A DNA stretch of 64,000 nt from Cupriavidus alkaliphilus (lineage in GTDB: Bacteria > Pseudomonadota > Gammaproteobacteria > Burkholderiales > Burkholderiaceae): assembly GCF_900094595.1 (NCBI RefSeq), contig NZ_FMAD01000002.1, forward strand, positions 613,762 through 677,761, read 5' to 3'. Below, one piece after another: positions 42,755 to 51,043 of the stretch. A program made the translations under genes and the position numbers. How positions within the stretch are numbered: the stretch's first letter is position 1; each line of letters starts with the position of its first letter. The notes beneath the pieces were generated by a model, which saw nothing but the letters and a program-made list of their open reading frames with translations, was not told where the DNA came from and did no database searches.

Positions 42755-43369
42755 ATGCGGTCATCTTTGTCGTTGGTCCTCGTCAGCACCTGTCTGGCGA
42801 GCGGTTGTGCGTCGATTGTGGGTGGCACGACCCAGGTAGTCTCCGTCGAAACCCACCAGTCCCAAAGCCCTGTCACCGGCGCACGATGCGAGATGGTGAA
42901 CAGCAAAGGCACCTTCCATGTGACCACGCCCGGCACGGCAACGGTCGGCCGGGCATACGGCGACCTGACGGTTCGCTGTGACAAAAATGGCATGGAAACC
43001 GGCCAGGCCACGGTGGTATCGGCCACCAAGGCGCTGGCGTTCGGCAATATCCTTTTTGGCGGCGCGATCGGTGTGGCTGTGGACGCCTCGTCCGGCGCAG
43101 CCTATGACTATCCGGAACTGATCCGCGTGGGGATGGGCGAGACCGTTGTGATCAATGCGCGCGACGTGGCCCCGGCGACGTTGATCGCAGCCAATGCCGA
43201 AAAGCCGGCCACGGCGGTGCCGGGTTCTGGCGCGTCGGGCGGTCTGCCTGGCACTGACGCCAAGGAACCGGTCGCGTCAGCGGCGCCGCGCGTCGCCGTG
43301 CAGGCCGAGGCGCGCAGCGCACAGCCGGTGGCCATGGACGACCTGCGCCATCTGTTGCCGCCGCGCTGA
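42755..43369 (+). CDS. Lipoprotein with PEGA-like repeat region, unknown function
   Basis: 204 residues from ATG 42755. The signal peptide ends in the lipobox LASGC (Cys about 17). CASIVGGTTQVVSVETHQS and ARCEMVNSKGTFHVTTPGT form a small beta domain seen in surface lipoproteins; a hydrophobic, Gly/Ala-rich stretch (ALAFGNILFGGAIGVAVDA) may be membrane-associated. The C-terminal 70 residues are Ala/Pro-rich and probably extended. It precedes the degenerate protease gene by 74 bp, so the two may act together in the envelope. The 278-bp gap upstream holds an AT-rich patch (42729-42746) but no clear promoter. Confidence 0.82.
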   Translation: MRSSLSLVLVSTCLASGCASIVGGTTQVVSVETHQSQSPVTGARCEMVNSKGTFHVTTPGTATVGRAYGDLTVRCDKNGMETGQATVVSATKALAFGNILFGGAIGVAVDASSGAAYDYPELIRVGMGETVVINARDVAPATLIAANAEKPATAVPGSGASGGLPGTDAKEPVASAAPRVAVQAEARSAQPVAMDDLRHLLPPR

Positions 43370-43443
43370 GGTTCGCGGTGCCAGGTTGTCCTGGTTGTCG
43401 CCCTTCATCGCCCTCATTGTTGCTCCGTTTCCCAGCCATATCC

Positions 43444-44745
43444 ATGCGCCTACGTTGTCTGCCTGCTGCTGTCGGCCTGCTTTGTATCGTTGCCACGCCT
43501 GCCATCGCGGTAGGGCCCGAGCCATTGCTCTCCACCGTTTCCCAGAGCATCTTTGCCGTGCGCACCTACGGCCAGCAGGAAGCGCCGCTGCGCGCGGGGC
43601 TGGGCGTGGTGATTGCGCCGGGGCAGGTGGTGACCGCTTGCCAGGTGCTGGCCGGCGCGCGCTCGATCGCAGTGCGGCGCGAGAACGTCAGCTACGGCGC
43701 CTCGCTGGAGGCGCCCGACGTCGAGCGCGGCCTGTGCCTGCTCAAGGTACCCAACCTGAGCGCGCCTGCCGCGCAGATCGCGTCCGGGGCAGCGCCGGGA
43801 TTCGGTCAGAAGGTGTGGGCTGCCTCGGTCGCGAGCACCGCGGTGAGTTTGCGCCAGGCGACCGTGGCGGGCCTGCAAGCCGCTGCCAACGGCAAGCTCG
43901 ACCGCATCGAGGCATCCGTTGCGCCTGAGGATGGCGCGACCGGAGGCGGCTTGTTCGACGAGGCCGGGCGCCTGGTCGGCATCCTGGTTGGCGCAGTTGG
44001 GCCGGCCCCTGCGCCGGCCCAACTGCGCCAGGCGGCAGTGCCTGCGTCGTGGATTCCGGAGATCCGCGCGCGCGGCGCCGCAGCGCTGGCGAGCTACCGG
44101 CCCGCGGCACCTGCCTCGGCGTCTGCGACGGCACTGACTGCGGCAGCCGCCGCGGCGCAACCGTCCTCTGCCGTGGGCGTGCCGGTCGGCGGCAACGCGG
44201 GCTCGCCGCGCGTCGGCGAGGAATGGCGCTATCAGCTGACCGACACCCTGACCGGCACGCGCCAGGAGGTGCGGTATCGCGTGGACCGGATCGAAAATGA
44301 TCGCGTGATCTTCAACCAGGGCGGCCGGATCGAACTGATGGATGGCCGTGTCGATCGCATTGCCACGCCGGCAGGCGGCGAGTTTGACTCGGCCGCGCCG
44401 CCGGGTGGCTGGGTGCCGGCCAATGTGAAGGCCGGCAACCGCTGGCGAGTGTCGTATCGTCAGGCCGGTACCGGCTTCGAGACGCAGCTCGATGGCGTGG
44501 CCACCGGTGAGTCGACCGTACGCGTGGCCGCCGGTGCCTACCGCGCTATCCGTATTACCTACGAGGGTTACGTGCAGCGTCCCTTCTATGGCTTTGGCGC
44601 AAACGGAACCGGCTCGGTTCCGTACAAGGCGGTCGTCTGGTATGCACCCGAGCTCGGCCGGGTGGTACTGTTCACGGCGGAGTTCACGTCGCGCTATGAG
44701 CGGGCCAACGAAAGGCTGGAGCTGGCGGCACACCGGCTCGACTGA
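43444..44745 (+). CDS. Secreted trypsin-like protein with a degenerate catalytic triad, plus C-terminal domain
   Basis: 433 residues from ATG 43444. A signal peptide (MRLRCLPAAVGLLCIVATPAIA) targets the periplasm. Residues 25-205 follow the S1C trypsin-like pattern, but VVTACQVLAGA has Gln67 where the catalytic His belongs, ERGLCLLKV has Gly96 for Asp, and GATGGGLFDEAG has Thr166 for the nucleophile Ser. After an Ala/Pro-rich linker, a second domain from about 260 (GEEWRYQLTDTLTGTRQEV ... FTAEFTSRYERANERLEL) looks like a beta-sandwich. The protein is intact, so a binding role for the dead protease fold is more likely than decay. Confidence 0.83.
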   Translation: MRLRCLPAAVGLLCIVATPAIAVGPEPLLSTVSQSIFAVRTYGQQEAPLRAGLGVVIAPGQVVTACQVLAGARSIAVRRENVSYGASLEAPDVERGLCLLKVPNLSAPAAQIASGAAPGFGQKVWAASVASTAVSLRQATVAGLQAAANGKLDRIEASVAPEDGATGGGLFDEAGRLVGILVGAVGPAPAPAQLRQAAVPASWIPEIRARGAAALASYRPAAPASASATALTAAAAAAQPSSAVGVPVGGNAGSPRVGEEWRYQLTDTLTGTRQEVRYRVDRIENDRVIFNQGGRIELMDGRVDRIATPAGGEFDSAAPPGGWVPANVKAGNRWRVSYRQAGTGFETQLDGVATGESTVRVAAGAYRAIRITYEGYVQRPFYGFGANGTGSVPYKAVVWYAPELGRVVLFTAEFTSRYERANERLELAAHRLD

Positions 44746-44820
44746 GGGCGGCGTGCCTGTTCGGATCGATCGCGCGGACGCAGCGGAATGACGTAGCGGT
44801 CTGCTTCCGGTCTTCTGTAG

Positions 44821-46092
44821 TCAAGCCCGCGTCAGATAAGCCGCGGCCCCCAGCGCCGCAGTGCGGCCGCTGGCGAAGCAGGCCGTCAGCAGGTAGCCCC
44901 CGGTGGGCGCTTCCCAGTCGAGCATCTCGCCCGCGCAGAATACGCCGGGCAGGGCGCGCAGCATCAGGCTGGCATCCATCGCTTCGAAGCGCACGCCGCC
45001 GGCGCTGCTGATGACCTCGTCGATCGGGCGCGGGCGCAGCACGCGCAGCGGCAGCGCCTTCAGCGACACGGCCAGCGTGCCGGGATCGAGCATGGCGTCG
45101 CGGGACAGGCATTCGCGCAGCAGGCCGGCCTTGACGCCGGTGATGCCGAGCCGGCTTTGCAGATGGCTCGACAACGAACGCGAGCCGCGCGGATGCTCGA
45201 CCTGCGCGCTGACCTGTTCGGCGCTGTGCGACGGCAGCAGGTCGAGGTGGATGGTGGCCTCGCCATCGGCTTCGATGCGGTCGCGGATCGGTGCCGACAG
45301 CGCGTAGACCAGGCTGCCTTCGATGCCGTCGCGGCTGATCACGAATTCGCCCTGGCGGTAGTTCAGGTGTCCGTCACGGTCATTCAGCGCGATTGCCACC
45401 GGCTTGACCGGCGCGCCGGCAAAGCGCGTGGAAAAGTCCTCGCTCCATGCCACGTCGAACCCGCAATTGGCCGGCCGCAGCGGCGCGATCTCGACGCCGC
45501 GCTGGGCCAGGCGCGGCACCCAGGCGCCATCGGAACCGAGCCTGGCCCAGCTGGCACCGCCCAGCGCCAGCACCACGGCGCGTGCGCGGACGACCGTGTC
45601 GCCGTGCGGCGTGGCAAAGCGCAGCGCATGCGGTACGCCGTCGCCATCCTCCCAGCCCAGCCAGCGATGCCGCATATGGAACTGCACACCCGACTCGCGC
45701 AGGCGGTGCAGCCACGCGCGCAGCATCGGCGCGGCCTTCATGTCGGTAGGAAAGACGCGGCCGGAGCTGCCGACGAAGGTGTCGATGCCGAGACCATGGA
45801 CCCAGTCGCGCAGCGCCTGCGCGCCGAAGTCCGCCAGCATCGGCGCCAGTTGACCGGTGCGTGCGCCGTAGCGGCCCAGGAAGGCCGGCTCCGGCTCGGC
45901 ATGGGTGAGGTTCATGCCGCCCTTGCCGGCCATCAGGAACTTGCGGCCGACCGACGGCATCGCGTCATAGACCGCCACGCGGGCGCCCTGCGCCGCCAGC
46001 ACTTCGGCCGCCATCAGCCCGGCCGGGCCGCCGCCGATGACGGCAACGTCGGGAGTGGCTGGGGCAGAGGTGGGTGTGGTGGTAGAGGGCAT
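44821..46092 (-). CDS. HI0933/BaiN-type flavoprotein (NAD(P)/FAD-dependent oxidoreductase)
   Basis: 423 residues. The FAD motif is VAVIGGGPAGLMAAEVLAAQ (about 16-35), followed by GRKFLMAGKGGMNLTHAEP, the HI0933 family mark, GSSGRVFPTDMKAAPML, and the C-terminal GVFCAGEMLDWEAPTGGYLL. These proteins bind FAD tightly; catalytic roles are mostly unknown, although BaiN relatives act on bile acids. It is divergent from the DUF1415 gene with a 90-bp gap. Confidence 0.9.
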   Translation of the reverse strand: MPSTTTPTSAPATPDVAVIGGGPAGLMAAEVLAAQGARVAVYDAMPSVGRKFLMAGKGGMNLTHAEPEPAFLGRYGARTGQLAPMLADFGAQALRDWVHGLGIDTFVGSSGRVFPTDMKAAPMLRAWLHRLRESGVQFHMRHRWLGWEDGDGVPHALRFATPHGDTVVRARAVVLALGGASWARLGSDGAWVPRLAQRGVEIAPLRPANCGFDVAWSEDFSTRFAGAPVKPVAIALNDRDGHLNYRQGEFVISRDGIEGSLVYALSAPIRDRIEADGEATIHLDLLPSHSAEQVSAQVEHPRGSRSLSSHLQSRLGITGVKAGLLRECLSRDAMLDPGTLAVSLKALPLRVLRPRPIDEVISSAGGVRFEAMDASLMLRALPGVFCAGEMLDWEAPTGGYLLTACFASGRTAALGAAAYLTRA

Positions 46093-46182
46093 TGGCGGGG
46101 CTCGGCAGGGCGGGGGTGTTTCCGCCGCGGATTATAGAGCCTGCGGCAGCGCTAGAATGATGCTTTGCCCCGCCTTGCCATC

Positions 46183-46803
46183 ATGTCTTCCGTCACGCAC
46201 TCCGCCAGTCAGCCCGCCGACGCCGATGCGGCGGTCATCGCCGCCACCCGCCATTGGCTCGAACGCGCGGTGATCGGGCTCAACCTGTGCCCGTTCGCCA
46301 AGAGCGTGTATGTGAAGGAGCAGGTGCGCTACGTGGTCAGCCCCGTCACCGCGGCGCCAGACGTGATGGACGACCTGGAGCGCGAACTGCGCCTGCTGGC
46401 CGATGCCGACCCGGCGCGGATCGACACCACCCTGCTGATCCTGCCGCACGCGGTGGCCGATTTCCTCGACTTCAACGACCTGCTGTACTTTGCCGAGCGC
46501 CTGCTCGCCAGCCTGGGGCTGGACGGCACGCTGCAGATTGCCAGCTTCCATCCGCAGTACCAGTTTGCCGGGACCGAGCCGGACGATATCGAGAACTACA
46601 CCAATCGCGCCCCGTACCCCATCCTGCACCTGCTGCGCGAGGACTCGATCGCGCGCGCGGCGGCGGCGTTTCCCGATGCGGCGGACATCTACGAGCGCAA
46701 CCAGGCGGTCATGCGCCGCCTCGGCCACGAGGGCTGGCGACGCTGGATGGCGGGCGAGGATGAGCCCGGGTCCGAGCCCGGGTCCGAGCCCGGCAAGGCG
46801 TAG
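46183..46803 (+). CDS. DUF1415 family protein
   Basis: 206 residues from ATG 46183. The DUF1415 core begins WLERAVIGLNLCPFAKSV and has LLILPHAVADFLDFNDLL, LQIASFHPQYQFAGTEPDD and NRAPYPILHLLREDSI, all typical. The C-terminus carries a short tandem repeat (PGSEPGSEPG) written by 12-bp DNA repeats. Its stop codon abuts the stop of the converging methyltransferase gene with no gap. Function unknown. Confidence 0.9.
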   Translation: MSSVTHSASQPADADAAVIAATRHWLERAVIGLNLCPFAKSVYVKEQVRYVVSPVTAAPDVMDDLERELRLLADADPARIDTTLLILPHAVADFLDFNDLLYFAERLLASLGLDGTLQIASFHPQYQFAGTEPDDIENYTNRAPYPILHLLREDSIARAAAAFPDAADIYERNQAVMRRLGHEGWRRWMAGEDEPGSEPGSEPGKA

Positions 46804-47646
46804 TTACGCCACCTCTGCCGGCGCGGTGAAGAAGCGCTCGCGCAGCTCTTCCAGTCCCAGCCGCTCCAGCACCTCTTCCAGCCGCTCGGCCGGGCGGCGG
46901 CGCGGCAGGTCCTTGTACTGGGCGATGATCAGTTCGTTCTTCATCGAGTGTTCCCAGCCCACCAGTTCGGTCACGTTGACCTGGTAGCCGTGCGCCTCCA
47001 GTTGCAGGCAGCGCAGCACGTTGGTCACCTGGCTGCCGAACTCGCGCGTATGCAGCGGATGGCGCCAGATCTCGGTCAGCGGATTGCCCGCCAGCAGCTT
47101 GCCCTTGTGCTTGCGCAGCACGCTGGCCACCTCGGCCTGGCAGCAGGGTACCAGCACGATGTGCTGCGCGCGCTTGGCCAGCGCGAAGCGGATGGCGTCG
47201 TCGGTGGCGGTATTGCACGCATGCAGCGCGGTGACCACGTCGACGGTGGGCGGCAGCTGCGGCGAGATGATCGAGTCCGCCACCGACAGGTTCAGGAACG
47301 ACATCCCCGGAAAGCCCAGCCGCGCGGCGAGCGCCTGCGAGGTCTTCACCAGTTCTTCACGGGTCTCGATGCCGTAGATGTGCGAGTCGTCCTGCAGCGC
47401 CTTGAAGAACAGGTCGTACAGGATGAAACCGAGATAGGACTTGCCGGCGCCGTGGTCCACCAGCGTGACGCGGCCGCGCGCGGCCTTGACCTCCTGCAGC
47501 AGCGGTTCGATGAACTGGAACAGGTGGTAGACCTGCTTGAGCTTGCGCCGGCTGTCCTGGTTCATCTTGCCGTCGCGCGTCAGGATATGGAGTTCCTTGA
47601 GCAGCTCGATGGACTGGCCGGGGCGGATTTCGTGGGTATTTGACAT
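46804..47646 (-). CDS. Class I SAM-dependent methyltransferase (Methyltransf_32-like)
   Basis: 280 residues. The SAM-binding region reads VTLVDHGAGKSYLGFILYDL, where the first-strand motif has HGAGKSY in place of the usual GxGxG. IYGIETREELVKTSQALAAR follows, then VVTALHACNTATDDAIRFAL and IVLVPCCQAEVASVLRKH, the DUF/Methyltransf_32 pattern seen in RNA- and protein-methyltransferase relatives. The substrate is unknown. It converges on the DUF1415 gene and is otherwise alone. Confidence 0.85.
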   Translation of the reverse strand: MSNTHEIRPGQSIELLKELHILTRDGKMNQDSRRKLKQVYHLFQFIEPLLQEVKAARGRVTLVDHGAGKSYLGFILYDLFFKALQDDSHIYGIETREELVKTSQALAARLGFPGMSFLNLSVADSIISPQLPPTVDVVTALHACNTATDDAIRFALAKRAQHIVLVPCCQAEVASVLRKHKGKLLAGNPLTEIWRHPLHTREFGSQVTNVLRCLQLEAHGYQVNVTELVGWEHSMKNELIIAQYKDLPRRRPAERLEEVLERLGLEELRERFFTAPAEVA

Positions 47647-47835
47647 TGAGGGACTGCACAGGCGGCGGGGCGCGGCGCGCCCCGGAATGGCGACAGTTTA
47701 CCGAAAAGTCGCCCGGTACCTGACACGGCAATGTTGTGCGCTAAAGTTCCCGGCGCGCCGGCCGTTGGTGATGTATCGATAACAAGCAGAGCGCCGGCAA
47801 TCGCCGTCGCCGCCAGACGATTCAGGGGACGCATG

Positions 47836-49446
47836 ATGCATGAATCGGGACTGAGCCTGGAGCTTGCCCAGCCGGGCGAACAGGTGCATGCACGCTACAC
47901 GCCGCAGCCGGGCCGGCTGCCGCCGGACCCGGCTGCCCTGCAGCAGTGCCTGGAGGGGCTGGGCTGGTCCGGCGCGCGGCTGGATGCGCGTGCGGTGGGG
48001 CAGTTCCTGGCGCAATGCCAGCGGGCCGAGCATGAGATCGATGCCACCATCGGCGCGCTGATCGACGGCGCGTTCGAGCTCGACATCACCGCCGACGGCC
48101 TGGCCGTGCGGCTGACGCTGATGCCGCCGGAAGGCGGCCGGCCGGTGAGCGCGGACGAGATCCGCCGCGCCGTGGCGCAGCGCGGCGTGGTGGCGCCGAT
48201 CCAGTCGCTCGCCCTGGACGCCGCACTGGCCGAAGGCGGCTGCGAATTGCGGACCATCGCCGCAGGCCTTGCGCCGCGGCAGGGCGAGCCGGCGCGCTTT
48301 ATCAACCTGCTGGAGCCGCGCAAGCCGGCGCACAGCGACGACGATGCCGGCAAGGTCGACCTGCGCGAGCTGGGCAACCTGCTGCTGGTCAGCCCCGGCA
48401 CGCCCCTGATGCGGCGCATTGCGGCGGTGCCGGGCCATGCCGGTGTCGATGTGTTCGGCAAGCCGATTGCCGCCGATGCGGTCGACGACCCGCCGTTTGC
48501 CGAGGGCCTGACCGGCGCGGCGGCGGATGCGGACGACCCTGGACTGCTGCGCGCGGTGATTGCCGGATCGCCGGTGGTCGGCGTCTACGGCATCTCCGTC
48601 AGTCCGGTGGTGCAGGTGGAGTCGGTGGACCTGCATTCCGGCAACGTGGCATTCGACGGCACGCTGCGCGTGTCGGGCGACATCCGCACCGGCATGTCGG
48701 TCAATGTCAGTGGCGACGTGGTGGTCGAAGGCACCATCGAAGCCGCCAGTGTCGAGGCCGGTGGCAACGTCATCGTCAAGGGCGGCATTATCGGCAAGTC
48801 CGAAAGTGCCCATGCCGAAGGCGGTATCAGCCGCGCCAGCGTGCGCTGCAAGGGCGCGGTGAAGGCGCGCTTCATCGAGAATGCGGTGGTCGAGGCCGGC
48901 ACCGAAGTCACCGTCGACAGCGGCATCCGCCAGAGCGATGTCGCCGCGGGCCAGCGCATCGTGGTGGGTGGCACCGGCGTGCAGGGCAGCATCAGCGGCG
49001 GTCGCAGCCGCGCCTTGCTGGCGGTGCGCGCCGCGGTGCTGGGCGCGCCGGCCGGCACCGCCACCAGCATCCAGGTGGGCCTGAATCCCTTTGCCGACGC
49101 GCAGCGCGCCGCGCTCGAGGCTGAGCGCCGGCGCATGCTGGAGGAGCAGAACAAGGTCAGGCAGCTGGTGGACTTCTTTGCCAAGCACCCGGAGCGCGCC
49201 GTCGGCGACCTGCGCGAAAAGGCGCGCGCGACGCTGTTTAAGCTGTCGCGCGACCTGTTCGGGCTGGAGGCGCGCCTGACCGAACTGGGGCAGCAGATGC
49301 AGCCCGCCGCTGAAGCGGTCATCGACGCCCCGCGGCGCATCCATGGCGGGGTCACGCTGCAGGTGGGCAGCCGCGTGCTCAAAGTGATGGAAGACAAGCC
49401 CGGCGGCCAGATCCGGCTGCTCGATGACCGTATCACCGTCGGCTGA
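47836..49446 (+). CDS. FapA (DUF342) family polymer-forming protein
   Basis: 536 residues from ATG 47836; ATG 47833 is one codon earlier, and AGGGGA at 47824-47829 favours the second. The N-terminal flagellar-assembly-protein-A-like domain is followed by a right-handed beta-helix from about residue 250 (VESVDLHSGNVAFDGTLRVS, VVVEGTIEAASVEAGGNVIV) and a C-terminal coiled coil (AALEAERRRMLEEQNKVRQL). FapA-like proteins shape extracellular or envelope structures; the specific job here is unknown. Confidence 0.88.
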   Translation: MHESGLSLELAQPGEQVHARYTPQPGRLPPDPAALQQCLEGLGWSGARLDARAVGQFLAQCQRAEHEIDATIGALIDGAFELDITADGLAVRLTLMPPEGGRPVSADEIRRAVAQRGVVAPIQSLALDAALAEGGCELRTIAAGLAPRQGEPARFINLLEPRKPAHSDDDAGKVDLRELGNLLLVSPGTPLMRRIAAVPGHAGVDVFGKPIAADAVDDPPFAEGLTGAAADADDPGLLRAVIAGSPVVGVYGISVSPVVQVESVDLHSGNVAFDGTLRVSGDIRTGMSVNVSGDVVVEGTIEAASVEAGGNVIVKGGIIGKSESAHAEGGISRASVRCKGAVKARFIENAVVEAGTEVTVDSGIRQSDVAAGQRIVVGGTGVQGSISGGRSRALLAVRAAVLGAPAGTATSIQVGLNPFADAQRAALEAERRRMLEEQNKVRQLVDFFAKHPERAVGDLREKARATLFKLSRDLFGLEARLTELGQQMQPAAEAVIDAPRRIHGGVTLQVGSRVLKVMEDKPGGQIRLLDDRITVG

Positions 49447-49656
49447 ATCGCGCGCTTGCTCGATCCCGCTTTGATTCGAGGGGATTTGTACTATCCTGCA
49501 GATATGTCCTGGGGTGCCGCAGGATGGGCGACTGAGCTAGCGTTGGGCAATGAATGCAGAAGCGGATCAGCACTCTGTGGAAGCGTTACACCGAACCGAC
49601 ACACGTGGCACTTGAATGAACGGGAAGGCCAGCCATCGCGCTGGCCTTTCTGTTTT
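49447..49656 (+). other. Non-coding stretch with a terminator, possible small RNA
   Basis: The gap between the FapA gene and the CapA gene (49447-49706) has no convincing gene; weak frames have poor starts and unusual codons. TCCTGC (49494-49499) can pair with GCAGGA (49518-49523). A strong intrinsic terminator closes the stretch at 49625-49656 (stem AAGGCCAGC with GCTGGCCTT, then T-rich). It may simply be the FapA 3' end, or a small RNA starting near the TACTAT box at 49489-49494. Confidence 0.35.
49625..49656 (+). terminator. Rho-independent terminator
   Basis: Nine-bp stem AAGGCCAGC (49625-49633) with GCTGGCCTT (49640-49648) and a T-rich tail. It stops plus-strand transcription from the FapA side. 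The A-rich left arm may also serve the minus-strand CapA gene. Confidence 0.85.
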
Positions 49657-49706
49657 GGCGCCGGCCGTTTCGCAAGTACCGGAATCGTGGCAGGACGGGC
49701 ATGCGC

Positions 49707-50819
49707 TCATGCCGCCCAAAGCCGCAACTCGTGCAGTCCGCTGCGCGCCACGCGTGTCCCAAGCGCGCGCCCCTGTGTTTCGAACATGGCTTGCAGCCAT
49801 GCCATGTCGACTTCGCGCGCATACGCCAGCCGGAAGTGGCTGCGCCGCAAGGGCACCAGCCGCAGGTCCGCGCTGCCGCCGCCATCGAAGCCGACGAATG
49901 CCATCAGCGCCAGGTCCGGGCGGTAGGTATCGTATCCGCCGATGCCCTCGTAATCGTTGATGAAATCGCCGCAGCCGTACAGGATCGGCTTGCCGGCATG
50001 CAGCTCGATGCCCAGCGGGTGATGCGAGGAATGCCCGTGCACGATGTCGATGCCGGCGTGCTCGACCAGCGCGCGGGCGAAGGCGCGTTGCGCGGGATCG
50101 ATGTGGTAGCCCCAGTTCGGGCCCCAGTGGATCGACAGCACCATGACGTCGCCGGGGCGCCGCAGTTGCCGGGCCTGCGCGGCAATGCGCTGCTGCGAGG
50201 CCGCGGACCAGTCGTCCAGCAGGTTCACGCCCGAGTGCCCCGCGGTGGCGCGCCACGCCGCCGGCGTGCCGGCATTCGGCATGGCGAAGGCCATTACCAC
50301 CACGCGACCACCGCCCGGCCGCGCCAGCACCGCGGCGCGTGCGGCGCTGGCCTCGTCGGGGCCGGCGCCGGCGTGGGCGATCTGCGCGCCGTCCAGCGCG
50401 TCCAGCGTATCGGCCAGGCCCGCGCGGCCCCAGTCCAGTACATGGTTGTTGGCGAGCATCGCGCAGTCGATGCCGGCGGCCTGCAGGCAATCGACGTTGC
50501 GCGGATGCATGCGGTAGTGCACGGCCTTGCCGGGCCAGGCATCGTCGCTGGTGGTGATGGCGGTTTCCAGGTTGACGATGCAGGGCCGCGCGGCGCGGCT
50601 TGCCAGTTCCGCCAGCGCATCGCCCCACGGATAGTCCGGCCCGGCGGGGCGCGCGATCGGGCCGGCCCTGCGTTCCGCCAGGCGCACGTAGTCGAGCGCG
50701 GAATGCACATACGATTCATGCAGCAGCGGCTGGCTGGGATGCGCCAGTATCTGGTCGATGCCGCGACCGGTCATCACATCGCCGCACAGGAACAGGGGAG
50801 GTTGGCTGGCAGGGTCCAT
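49707..50819 (-). CDS. CapA family protein (poly-gamma-glutamate biosynthesis-type metallophosphoesterase)
   Basis: 370 residues from ATG 50819; upstream ATGs at 50864 and 50882 are in frame. The fold is marked by LFLCGDVMTGRGIDQIL with the first metal Asp, CIVNLETAITTSD, AMLANNHVLDWG with the Asn-His pair, VLSIHWGPNWG and GHSSHHPLGIEL. In Bacillus CapA takes part in poly-gamma-glutamate synthesis and transport; orphan copies like this one have unknown roles. No signal peptide is visible. Confidence 0.88.
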   Translation of the reverse strand: MDPASQPPLFLCGDVMTGRGIDQILAHPSQPLLHESYVHSALDYVRLAERRAGPIARPAGPDYPWGDALAELASRAARPCIVNLETAITTSDDAWPGKAVHYRMHPRNVDCLQAAGIDCAMLANNHVLDWGRAGLADTLDALDGAQIAHAGAGPDEASAARAAVLARPGGGRVVVMAFAMPNAGTPAAWRATAGHSGVNLLDDWSAASQQRIAAQARQLRRPGDVMVLSIHWGPNWGYHIDPAQRAFARALVEHAGIDIVHGHSSHHPLGIELHAGKPILYGCGDFINDYEGIGGYDTYRPDLALMAFVGFDGGGSADLRLVPLRRSHFRLAYAREVDMAWLQAMFETQGRALGTRVARSGLHELRLWAA

Positions 50820-51043
50820 TGTGCAGGCGCACGGCGCGCGGGCACCGTGCCGCCGTGCCTTCATGATAGGCCGCGCGGCCATGGCAGGATTTGGCCCACC
50901 CGCGGAATGCGCCGCGCGCGGCGCGCATTTACATTCCCGCGGTGCCTGCCTTAAATGATGAAGTCATCGGTCCTCGTGGCCATTTTTTTGCTCCTGACGC
51001 CGCGTGTCGTCCGATGTTTCCAACCAGCATCGGGAGGCAGATC

